Source: Streptomyces sp. L-9-10 | GTDB taxonomy: Bacteria; Actinomycetota; Actinomycetes; Streptomycetales; Streptomycetaceae | Assembly (NCBI RefSeq): GCF_004151105.1 | Contig: NZ_PHRF01000162.1 | Coordinates: forward strand, 363,964 to 427,963 | Length of the DNA stretch: 64,000 nucleotides | Direction of reading: 5' to 3' | Shown here: positions 38,070-46,500 of the stretch, piece after piece | How positions within the stretch are numbered: the stretch's first letter is position 1 | How the letters are laid out: every line of letters starts with the position of its first letter | The notes under the pieces: model-generated | The model's input: only the letters and a program-made list of their open reading frames with translations | The model's database searches: none | What the model was told of the DNA's origin: nothing | Position numbers and translations under genes: made by a program

Positions 38070-39368
38070 TCACCTTCCGATCGGTTCGGGTGCGAGCAGT
38101 TCGCGGCCGCGGGTCTCGGGCAGCCCGATCAGCGCGAGTACCGCGAGACCGTAACCGACCGCGCCGAAGACCAGGGCGCCCCCCACTCCCCAGCTGGTCG
38201 CCAGGAAGCCGACGAGGGTGGGGAACAGCGCGCCCACGGCCCGCCCGGTGTTGTACGTGAAGCCCTGGCCGGTACCGCGTACGGCCGTCGGATACAGCTC
38301 GCTGAGGAACGAGCCGAAGCCGCTGAAGATGGCCGACATGCAGAAGCCGAGCGGGAACCCGAGGACGAGCAGCAGACCGTCCGCCCCCGCCGGGATGTTG
38401 ATGTAGGCCAGGATGGCGACGGCGGACAGGACGGCGAAGATCGCGATGTTCTTCTTCCTGCCCAGCCGGTCGGTGAGATAGCCGCCGGTCAGATAGCCGG
38501 TGAAGGCTCCGCTGATCAGGAAGGCGAGATAGCCGCCGGTGCCGACCACCGTGAGGCCGCGCTCCGTCTTGAGATAGGTCGGGACCCAGGTGGCGAGCGT
38601 GTAGTAGCCGCCCTGCACGCCGGTGGACATCAGCGTCGCGAAGAACGTCGTACGGAGCAGATCCGCGCGGAAGATCGCGCCGAACGAGCCCTTCTCCGCG
38701 CTCTCGCGGCGCTGTGCGGCGGCCTCGGGCGCGTCGTGGACGTTCCGCCGTACGTAGACGATCAGCAGGGCGGGCAGCGCGCCCGTCCAGAACATCACGC
38801 GCCACGCGGTGTCCGCGTCCAGGAACTGGAAGACCAGCGTGTAGACGACGACCGCGAGCGCCCAGCCGGCCGCCCAGGCGCTCTGGACGGCACCGAGCGT
38901 ACGGCCGCGGTGCTTGCCGGAGGCGTACTCCGCGACGAGGATCGCGCCGACCGCCCACTCGCCGCCGAAGCCGAGCCCCTGGAGGGCGCGGAAGACGAGC
39001 AGCGTCTCGTAGTTGGGCGCGAATCCGCAGAGCACGGTGAAGACCGCGTAGGTGATGACGGTGATCATCAGGGCCCTGACCCGGCCGATGCGGTCGGCGA
39101 GTACCCCGGCGATCGCCCCGCCGATGGCCGAGACGACGAGGGTGACGGTGGTGAGCAGCCCCGTCTGGCCGTTGTCGAGGCTGAAGTACGCGGCGATCGC
39201 CACCATGGACAGCGGCAGCGTGAAGAAGTCGTACGAGTCCAGGCCGTAGCCGCCGAACGCGCCGGCGAAGGCCCGGCGCCCCTGCGGCCCCAGGGCCCGC
39301 AGCCAGGCGAACGCGCCGGTGTCCTCGGGAGATCCGTCCTTGCTCGGACGTGCTTGTGTCGTGCTCAT
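38070..39368 (-). CDS. MFS transporter (sugar/acid cotransporter type), pxp operon
   Basis: 432 residues with about 12 hydrophobic segments. The MFS loop motif is DRIGRVRALM after segment 2, and RALQGLGFGGEWAVGAILVAEY is the pattern of the aromatic-acid/metabolite:H+ symporter group; the mirrored loop is TDRLGRKKNI. ATG at 39368 with GAGG 5 nt upstream; a GTG two codons earlier has no site. Being first gene of the pxpABC operon, it is a candidate 5-oxoproline or dipeptide-derived acid importer. That assignment rests on context only. Confidence 0.85.
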   Translation of the reverse strand: MSTTQARPSKDGSPEDTGAFAWLRALGPQGRRAFAGAFGGYGLDSYDFFTLPLSMVAIAAYFSLDNGQTGLLTTVTLVVSAIGGAIAGVLADRIGRVRALMITVITYAVFTVLCGFAPNYETLLVFRALQGLGFGGEWAVGAILVAEYASGKHRGRTLGAVQSAWAAGWALAVVVYTLVFQFLDADTAWRVMFWTGALPALLIVYVRRNVHDAPEAAAQRRESAEKGSFGAIFRADLLRTTFFATLMSTGVQGGYYTLATWVPTYLKTERGLTVVGTGGYLAFLISGAFTGYLTGGYLTDRLGRKKNIAIFAVLSAVAILAYINIPAGADGLLLVLGFPLGFCMSAIFSGFGSFLSELYPTAVRGTGQGFTYNTGRAVGALFPTLVGFLATSWGVGGALVFGAVGYGLAVLALIGLPETRGRELLAPEPIGR

Positions 39369-39424
39369 CTGCACCTCGCAGGAAGGGGAGTGTGCTGGGA
39401 CCGTGAGCTGAGAAGACCGTAGGG

Positions 39425-39439
39425 GATTGTTGAACGATC
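39425..39439. promoter_or_regulatory. GntR/FadR-type palindromic operator
   Basis: GATTGTTGAACGATC at 39425-39439 is a 15-bp near-perfect palindrome (6 of 7 outer pairs) between the divergent MFS-pxpABC operon and the GntR gene, 57 bp upstream of the MFS start. Its size and TTG..AAC core suit the FCD subfamily of GntR regulators. Confidence 0.55.
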
Positions 39440-39512
39440 CGACAAGAGACTTGTTGTTTCGTTCTTGCTTCTACGATGAGTCCGTACGCGGACGGAGACG
39501 GAAGAGGGCGCT

Positions 39513-40223
39513 GTGGCGACGAGCGGGACCGAACTCGGCGAGCTGGCGGAGGACCGCCCCCTGCTGGGCCGTACGAGCACGGCGGAACGGGTCGCGGACA
39601 TCCTCAGGACCCGTATCGCGGAGGGCTACTTCCAGCCCGGCGAACGGCTCTCGGAGGAGTCCATCGGCAAGGCGCTGGCCGTCTCCCGCAACACGCTGCG
39701 CGAGGCGTTCCGGCTGCTCACGCACGAGCGGCTGCTCGTCCACGAGCTGAACCGCGGGGTCTTCGTGCGGGTGCTCGCGGTCGAGGACGTCGAGGACATC
39801 TACCGCACGCGACGGCTGATCGAATGCGCCGTCGTACGCGGCCTCGGCGAACCCCCGTTCACGCTCGACGGCCTGGAGAAGGCGGTCGCCAACGGCCGGC
39901 GGGCGGCCCGCGAGGGGCGCTGGAAGGGCGTCTCGACGGCGAACATCCACTTCCACCGCGAACTGGTCGCGCTGGCCGGCAGCGTACGCACCGACGAACT
40001 GATGAGCGCCGTACTGGCCGAACTACGGCTCGCCTTCCACGTGGTGGACGACCCGCGCCTGCTGCACGAGCCGTACCTCGTACGGAACCGGCAGCTCCTG
40101 GAATCCCTCGGAGCCGGGGACAGGGACGGCACGGAACGGATGCTCGCCGCATACCTGGACGACTCGCGCGAGCAGCTCGTGGAGGTGTACGCGAGGCTCG
40201 TCGCCGCGGACGGGACGGAGTGA
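39513..40223 (+). CDS. GntR family regulator, FCD domain
   Basis: 236 residues. An N-terminal winged helix (STAERVADILRTRIAEGYFQPGERLSEESIGKALAVSRNTLREAFRLLTHERLLVHELNRGVFVR) is followed by an all-helical FCD domain with the metal-ligand pattern (D-x3-N type in YRTRRLIECAVVRG, HFHRELVALAGS and the C-terminal His). GTG start at 39513. It is divergent from the MFS-pxpABC operon and most likely represses it in the absence of 5-oxoproline or a relative. Confidence 0.9.
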   Translation: MATSGTELGELAEDRPLLGRTSTAERVADILRTRIAEGYFQPGERLSEESIGKALAVSRNTLREAFRLLTHERLLVHELNRGVFVRVLAVEDVEDIYRTRRLIECAVVRGLGEPPFTLDGLEKAVANGRRAAREGRWKGVSTANIHFHRELVALAGSVRTDELMSAVLAELRLAFHVVDDPRLLHEPYLVRNRQLLESLGAGDRDGTERMLAAYLDDSREQLVEVYARLVAADGTE

Positions 40224-40284
40224 GGCGGGAGCCGCTTCCGCACCGTTTCGCCCGTTGTCGGTGCGAGGACATAATCTGTGCAGC

Positions 40285-41814
40285 GTGACTTCGCCTGCCC
40301 CGACGGACTTCGTTCCGCCCCAGCTCAGCGCGGGGCCGCGGCCCGCGCAGGGCCCGGCCGCCGACGAAGGGCTCGCGCGGCGGCTGCGCGCGCTCGCCTG
40401 CACCGCGCCCCTGCACGACCTGGACACCCGCAAGGCCAATCTCGCGGGTGAGTACTCCGTCTACGCGATGGCCGAGGTCGCGCTCTCGGCCATCGATCTG
40501 GTCACGCTGAACATGGACTTCGACACCGGCGCCGACCACGAACAGATCGTGTCCAGACTGCTGCCACGCGTCGCCGCGCAGGCACCCCGCCGCCCGGTCG
40601 CGGAACATGAACGCGTCGCCCGCTGGGTGCTGGAGAACCTCATCAACGTCGGCAGCGTGGACCGCGGATTCCGCGCGGTGTACGGCACGTTCGGCACCGA
40701 CGGCGTCTACACCCGCAGGGACTACGACTTCAAACTCATCGAAGAGGTCCCGGGGCACGGCGGCAGCGTCTTCCTCCGGACCACCGACGAAGCGGTCAAC
40801 GTCCTGGTCGGCGCGCTCGACACGGACGTCACCAGCGCGCAGATCGCCGCCGAGGTCAAGCTCGAGGTGCTGATCAACCGCGGCAGACTGGCCGACGCGC
40901 AACTCGCCGCGGAACAGGCCAGATACCGCACCGTGCAGTACGCGGAGACGCTCCGCAGGACGCTGGAGGCGACCCGCCGCAACGTACGCGCGGTCGACTG
41001 GCTCAACGCCGTACCGGACCTGATCGACGAAGCCCTCGACCACGTCGCCGACCGGTACCGCCACGAGAACGCGATCCTGACCAACATCCGCAAGGCCCGC
41101 GACGAGGCCGAGACCGGCGCGGACCCCAAGACGGCCGAGCACAAGCGGCGCGCGGCGGAGCTGGTCGACATCGTCAAGGACTGCATCCGCCGGCACACCC
41201 AGCTCCAGTCCCGGCTGCTGGAGGCGGGCCCGCTCTTCCGCGCGGAACAGGACCGGCAGGCCTTCGCCAGGCCCACCGCCCACACGGGCCTCGACCTGTA
41301 CGGACAGCTGCTCGCCCCGCTGCTGCCGCTCCCCGTCGAGCGCGCGGCACGCGTCACGGACGCGTTCTTCGCCCGCGGCACCGGCCCGCGCACACCCGTC
41401 TCGGTACGCGTCGGCGACCTGATCGACCTACTGCTGACCCCACCGGCCGAGCGGGAACACCTGGGCGCGGAGATGCCGGAACCGGACCTGATCGCGACCC
41501 CGGACGACAGCCGCTTCACCGAAGAACAGCTGGCGAGCGCGAAGGAACTGCTCGACCTGGAACACGACGCCCCGCGCCGCCTCTCGGGCCTGCTGGCGGA
41601 GGCGCGCCGCCGCGATCGCGAACTGCCGTATCTGGTGGCGCTCCTGGCCATCCACGCGGCGAGCCCGCCGGTGGGGACGGCGTACCGGCAGGGGGAGGAG
41701 AGCGTGCTGTTCGCGGTGGACGACGGCACGCAGCTGGACGACGAGGAGTTCGGCGGGGCGGACTTGATCGTCGGCACGATGCGCTTGGGCGCGGTGCGGG
41801 TCGAGGGTGCGTGA
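40285..41814 (+). CDS. Kleisin-like subunit (MukF/MksF/JetA-type) of an SMC system
   Basis: 509 residues, not recognised by a fixed motif. The layout is that of MukF-type kleisins: an N-terminal region with helix-turn-helix character (residues ~95-180), a long helical middle (EVKLEVLINRGRLADAQLAAEQARYRTVQYAETLRRTLEATRRN, then a second coil near 270-310) and a C-terminal winged-helix-like part. Order on the chromosome (this gene, small subunit, SMC) equals mukFEB and jetABC. GTG at 40285 has no clear ribosome site; TAATCT ends 7 nt upstream, so it may be leaderless. 775 bp of repeats separate it from the next gene. Confidence 0.55.
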   Translation: MTSPAPTDFVPPQLSAGPRPAQGPAADEGLARRLRALACTAPLHDLDTRKANLAGEYSVYAMAEVALSAIDLVTLNMDFDTGADHEQIVSRLLPRVAAQAPRRPVAEHERVARWVLENLINVGSVDRGFRAVYGTFGTDGVYTRRDYDFKLIEEVPGHGGSVFLRTTDEAVNVLVGALDTDVTSAQIAAEVKLEVLINRGRLADAQLAAEQARYRTVQYAETLRRTLEATRRNVRAVDWLNAVPDLIDEALDHVADRYRHENAILTNIRKARDEAETGADPKTAEHKRRAAELVDIVKDCIRRHTQLQSRLLEAGPLFRAEQDRQAFARPTAHTGLDLYGQLLAPLLPLPVERAARVTDAFFARGTGPRTPVSVRVGDLIDLLLTPPAEREHLGAEMPEPDLIATPDDSRFTEEQLASAKELLDLEHDAPRRLSGLLAEARRRDRELPYLVALLAIHAASPPVGTAYRQGEESVLFAVDDGTQLDDEEFGGADLIVGTMRLGAVRVEGA

Positions 41815-41850
41815 GTTGTGGCTGGGGCCGGTTTTCGTCTGCGGGTGCGT

Positions 41851-41996
41851 TGTGGTGCCGGGTGCCGGGGCCTCCGGAGGTGCGTGTCCGGACTGCGCTG
41901 CGGTCGATATGCGACTCCGTCGCGTGGTCACCGCGCTTCGCGCGAGCTGCGACGCTTTACGTCCGGACACGCACCTCCTCCGACCCCGACCCCCTT
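41851..41996 (-). repeat. Dispersed intergenic repeat, copy B (inverted)
   Basis: Minus-orientation relative of copies A and C. The terminal arms are a perfect 18-bp inverted repeat: GGAGGTGCGTGTCCGGAC at 41876-41893 and GTCCGGACACGCACCTCC at 41961-41978. The 67-bp core between them has diverged from copy A but keeps islands such as CGGAGTCGC and AAGCGT. The outer flanks (TGGTGCCGGG side and GGGGTCGGGG side) also match A and C. Confidence 0.8.
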
Positions 41997-42220
41997 CCGC
42001 CGCAGACCACGCGGCCGTGCGCGAGGGTGGGCGGGGGAGGCGGCGGCACCCTCCCGTACCCGGCGCGTGCAGGGAGCGACTGGCGGACCGCAGCAGCCCA
42101 CTCACCCTCCGCCGAGACGGCGATTGGCCGGGGCCACCAGGCCGCACGCGCCCCCACACCCCAGCTGCGTGGCGGGTGGCCGGGGCCACCGGGCCGCAGC
42201 CGACCCCAAGCCCCCCAGCC

Positions 42221-42428
42221 GGGCGGGCAGTGGGGGGCGACCACCGGGGGAGGGGGTCGGGGGCGTAGGAGGTGCGTGTTCGGACACTGAAGCGTGATGT
42301 GTGGCGCGCGGACGCCCGAACCATCGTCGGGGCGGAGTCGCGCCGTACGGGGGTCCGGGGGTGTCCCCCGGGAAAACACAGCATGCCGTCCGGACATGTG
42401 CCTCCGGAGGCCCCGGCCCCCGGCACCA
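42221..42428 (+). repeat. Dispersed intergenic repeat, copy C
   Basis: Nearly identical to copy A over 170 bp. Arms at 42268-42285 and 42388-42405. Relative to A, the segment after CGCGCCGTA is expanded by about 30 bp (GGGGGTCCGGGGGTGTCCCC type self-complementary sequence at 42349-42383) just before the right arm. Confidence 0.85.
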
Positions 42429-42468
42429 GCCGTACGAAACCGCAACCCAAACCCCGCACACCGCAACC

Positions 42469-42576
42469 CGCACCGCACCGCACACCGCACCGCACCGCAC
42501 CGCACACCGCACCGCACCGCACCGCACACCGCACCGCACCGCACACCGCACCGCACCGCACCGCACCGCACCGCAC
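42469..42576 (+). repeat. CCGCA pentanucleotide array
   Basis: About 108 bp of CCGCA units in blocks of three to six separated by an extra CA, giving a 22-bp higher-order period. It ends one base before the AAGGAGA ribosome site of the next gene. Such a simple repeat is prone to length change by slippage. Confidence 0.9.
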
Positions 42577-42589
42577 AAGGAGACCCCCC

Positions 42590-43519
42590 GTGAGCGACCA
42601 CCACGCCGAGCACCCCGCCGCGTGGACCGACCCCGGCGACGCCGACGCGACGGTCGAGACCGCGACCGCACCCGCGACAACCGCCGGCTCCGCCGGCCGC
42701 GTAACGCCCGCAGACGCCGCCGACGCCGCCCGCCTCGTCTCCTTCGGGCTCCAGCCCAAGCTGCTCCCCGCCCGCGACGCCGAGTACACCGAGCTGCTCC
42801 GCCGCTACCGCGAAGACCCACCCTTCGCCCGCGTCGCCGACGCCATCGCCACCGGCTTCGGTCTCGTCGTCCTGGAGGTCTCCCCCCGCGCCGGCATGGC
42901 CGTGACCGCGGGCGAGGACTCGGTCTTCGCGGTCCGGATGGGCGACTACGCCCGCCGCGCCGCCACCGACTCCGCCGACCGCTTCCTGCACGGCCTCGCC
43001 CATCTCGCCGTCGCGGCCATGGCGTTCCCCCGCCCCGCCGACCTCGCCGACGACGGATACATCGGCCGGATCACGGTCAACGGCGTCGACGCGTTCGTAC
43101 GGCAGGCGTGCCGACGGCTGGAGGAGCGCGCCGAGGAGGCGGGGGAGAACACCGACCCGTCGACCGGCGAACCGGGGCTGGAAGCCGCGTGGCGGATCTA
43201 CGCACGGCGCAGTGCCACGGGCGCCACCAAGGACGCCCGCAGGCTGGCCGGTTCCACGACCGGCATCGTCGGCAAGGCCGTCGCGTTCCTCACCGACTCC
43301 GGTTTCCTCCAGCGCACCGGCGACGACGCCGGCGGCGCGTACCGCACCACCGCCCGCTACCAGCTCCAGGTCCGCGACATGGCGGGCCACGCGGCCATGG
43401 CCGAGCTGCTGGAGCTGGGCGTCGTCCCCGTCACCGACGGCTCCGCCACCCTGCTGCCACCGCCCGAGGGTGACGATCTGGAGCTGGCCGCCGACGCCGG
43501 CCTGCCGTTCCACGCCTGA
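42590..43519 (+). CDS. Small winged-helix-like subunit (MukE/MksE/JetB-type) of an SMC system
   Basis: 309 residues. The first 45 are acidic and disordered. The rest is a compact helical/winged-helix protein (QPKLLPARDAEYTELLRRYREDPPFARVADAIATGFGLVVLEVSPRAGMAVTAG; later STTGIVGKAVAFLTDSGFLQ and YRTTARYQLQVRDMAGHAAMAELLELGVVPV), which fits the kite subunits MukE/MksE and their place before the SMC gene. GTG at 42590 has AAGGAGA 7 nt upstream. It is 31 bp from the SMC gene, so the two are surely cotranscribed. The array at 42469 lies directly upstream in the leader. Confidence 0.55.
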   Translation: MSDHHAEHPAAWTDPGDADATVETATAPATTAGSAGRVTPADAADAARLVSFGLQPKLLPARDAEYTELLRRYREDPPFARVADAIATGFGLVVLEVSPRAGMAVTAGEDSVFAVRMGDYARRAATDSADRFLHGLAHLAVAAMAFPRPADLADDGYIGRITVNGVDAFVRQACRRLEERAEEAGENTDPSTGEPGLEAAWRIYARRSATGATKDARRLAGSTTGIVGKAVAFLTDSGFLQRTGDDAGGAYRTTARYQLQVRDMAGHAAMAELLELGVVPVTDGSATLLPPPEGDDLELAADAGLPFHA

Positions 43520-43550
43520 ACCCGCCCCCACCACGACGAGAGTCCCCGCC

Positions 43551-46500
43551 ATGTACGAGCTGTCCCGGGTCCGCCTCTACTCCATCGGCCCCGCCGGTGC
43601 GCGCTACGCCGACACCGTGCTCGATCTGCGCGGAGTGGGCGCTCCCGTGCCCCACCCCGCCCCCGCCCAGGCGGAGTTCTTCGAGGACGAGCCGGTCGGC
43701 CCGCCGCGCCGGCCCGCCCCCGCGGGCGTGCTCTTCCTGGAGAACGGCGGCGGCAAGTCCGTGCTGCTGAAGCTGATCTTCTCGGTGATGCTGCCGGGAC
43801 ACCGCAACACGCTCGGCGGCGCCAGCTCCGGCGTGCTGCGGAAGTTCCTCCTCGCGGACGACTGCGGACATGTCGCGCTGGAGTGGCAGCACACGCTCAC
43901 CGGCGAACTCGTGGTGGTCGGCAAGGCCAGTGAGTGGCGCGGCCGTCAGGTGTCCAGCGATCCGCGGAAGTTCGCCGAGGGCTGGTACTCCTTCCGGCCG
44001 GGCCCCGGGCTCAGCCTCGACTCGCTGCCCGTCGCCGAGTCCACCGCCGTCCGGCCGCCCGTGGAGGGTGCCTCGGGTGCCCGGGGGAGGCGGCGCACGA
44101 TGAAGGGCTTCCGGGATTCCCTGACCGAGGCGGGCAAGTTCTATCCGCATCTCGATGTCCACTGGGAGGAGATCCACGACCGCTGGAACGAGCATCTCGG
44201 CGATCTGGGCCTGGATCCCGAACTCTTCCGCTACCAGCGGGAGATGAACGCCGACGAGGGCGAGGCGGCGGGCCTCTTCGCGGTCAAGAAGGACTCCGAC
44301 TTCACCGATCTGCTGCTGCGGGCCGTCACCGACACCCGGGACACGGACGGACTCGCGGATCTCGTCGGGGGGTTCGGCAACAAGCTCGGCCGTCGTGCCG
44401 AGCTCACCGCCGAGCGCGACTTCACGGCCGGCTCGGTCGATCTGCTCGGCCGGATCGTCGAGGCCGCCGACACCCGCGCCCGCGCCCGTGACATCCACGC
44501 GGGCGCCGAGCGCCGGGCCCGTACGCTCGTACGGCGGCTCACGGCCCGCGCGGCGGGGGAGCGGGAGCGGGCCGCCGGCCTCGCCCAGCAGGTGACCGCT
44601 GCCGCCCATACGGTGACCTCGGCCGAGCGGGAGCGCGGCCGAAGTGCGCTGATCGCCGCCGAACTGGCCTACCGGCACGCCTCGCTGGCCCTCACCGTCG
44701 CCGAGAAGCGCGCCGCCGCCCAGCGTCGCGAGCTGACCGACGCCCGTACGCTCCACTCCGCCTGGCAGGCCGCGGAGGCCGTGCTGCGCCACCGCGCCGC
44801 CGCGGACCGCTCCGCGCGCGTGGCCGTCGCGATCCGGGAGGCCGAGCGCGACGCCGCGCCCGCGCTGGCCGCGCGGGCCACCGCGGCGGCCGATCTCGTA
44901 CGCGCGCTGCACGCCGCCGCCGAGGACGGCGAGCGCCTGGCGAACGAGGAGGAGGAGCGTTCCGCCACGCTCCAGGAGACGGGCGAGGCCGCCCACCGCG
45001 ACGCGACGTCCGCGGCCACCGAGGCACAGCGGGCCCGCAGTGAGGCCGGGCATCTGCGCCAGCGCCTCGCGGAGGTCGGGCAGGAGACGGCCGAGGCGGT
45101 ACGCGCGGGCTGGCTCGACGACACGGCGCCCGACGCGGATCCGGCCCGCGCCGCGCTGGCCGCGAGCGACGCGGAGAAGTCCGCGGTCGCCGGCTGGGAC
45201 ACCGCGCGCGAGGCCGCGCGCACGGCCGCCGACCTGGCCAGGGAGGCGGCCTCCGCGGAGTCCCGTGCCGAACTGGCCGCCGCCCGCGCCGCCGACGCCG
45301 CTCAGGCCGCGGAGCACGCGTACGACGCGGAGCGCCGCGCGGCGGAGTCGATCGCCCAGGACGAGCGCCTGGCCGAACTGCTCAGCCTGCCCGCGACGGC
45401 CGCCGCCCTGGCGGCGGTCCCCGCGCCACGGGACGGCACGGGCGACCGGGACACGGATCCCCCGGCCCGGTCCACCTCCCGGCGCCCCGCCGACGGGCCG
45501 CTGAGCCCCGAGGACCTCGACCGGTACGCCGACGAACTGCGCGAACTGCTCGACCAGGGCGTCGCATCCGCCGAGCGGCAGCTCTTCGACCTGCGCACCG
45601 CCGCGGCCGACGACTCCCGTATCCTCGGCGCGCTCGGGGACGGGGGGCTGCTGCCGCCGGGGCCCGATGTCCTCGCCACCGTCGAGTACCTCGGTGAGCA
45701 CGGCATTCCGGCTCTCCCCGGCTGGCGCTATCTGGCCCAGGCCGTGGACCCGGGCGACCACGCCGCGGTGCTGGCCGCCAGACCGGAGCTGGTCGACGGC
45801 GTCGTGATCACCGACCCGGCCTCGCACGCCCGCGCCCGCGAGGCCCTCGCGGGCGCCGCCCTGCTGCCGCGCTCGGCCGTCGCCGTGGGCACCGCCGCCG
45901 CGCTGCTGGGCCCCGTGCCGGGCCCCGGTTCCGAAGGCCCGGCCGACAGCGGGGTGTTCCTCGTACCGCCGAACCCGGCCATGCACGACGAACACGCCGC
46001 CGACGAGGAGCGCCAGGCGCTGCGCAGCCGCGCGGCGGACCGCGACGAGGAGATCCGGGTGCTCGCGGCCCGGCTCACCGGCGACCGTTCGCTCGCCGCC
46101 CGGCTCGGCTCCTGGCGGGCCGACTGTCCGCCCGGCATGCTCCTGGAGCTGGCGACCGCCGCGGGGGCCGCCGGGGAATCGGCCGAGACGGCCGCCGCGG
46201 CCCTCGCCGAGGCCCGTACCGCACGTGCCGAGGCGGACGAGGCCGCCGCGGACACCGCGCGGGTACGCGACGAACGGCAGGAGGCCGCCCAGCGCGCCCG
46301 CCGCGCCGCCGACGCTCTGGCCGGTCTCGCGTTCCGGCTCCGGGAGCGGTCGGGATGGCAGGCGAAGCTCCGTGAACTGGCCGACGACGCCGCCGAGTCC
46401 GAGGCGCGCGCGACCGCGTGCCTGGAGCGGGCGCGCGCCGCCGACGAGGACCGCAGGGCCGCCCAGCGCGCCGCCGACGACGCCCGCCGCACCGCCCGTG

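Larger units (their letters stand above)
41815..42589. other. 775-bp repeat-filled gap inside the SMC locus
   Basis: No real gene. It holds repeat copy B (41851-41996), a 22-bp direct repeat (42125-42146 and 42177-42198, TGGCCGGGGCCACC then A/G, GGCCGCA), repeat copy C (42221-42428) and a CCGCA array (42469-42576). All open frames across it are low-complexity and run through the repeats. The second and third SMC-system genes must have a promoter in here or depend on read-through. Confidence 0.7.

Noticed and set aside
42469..42576. CRISPR-like array
   Set aside because: Units are five bases with no spacers; it is a simple sequence repeat.
42272..43519. Longer open frame (415 residues) for the small SMC-system subunit
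   Set aside because: The extra N-terminus is translated repeat sequence and the pentamer array; the GTG at 42590 has an excellent ribosome site.
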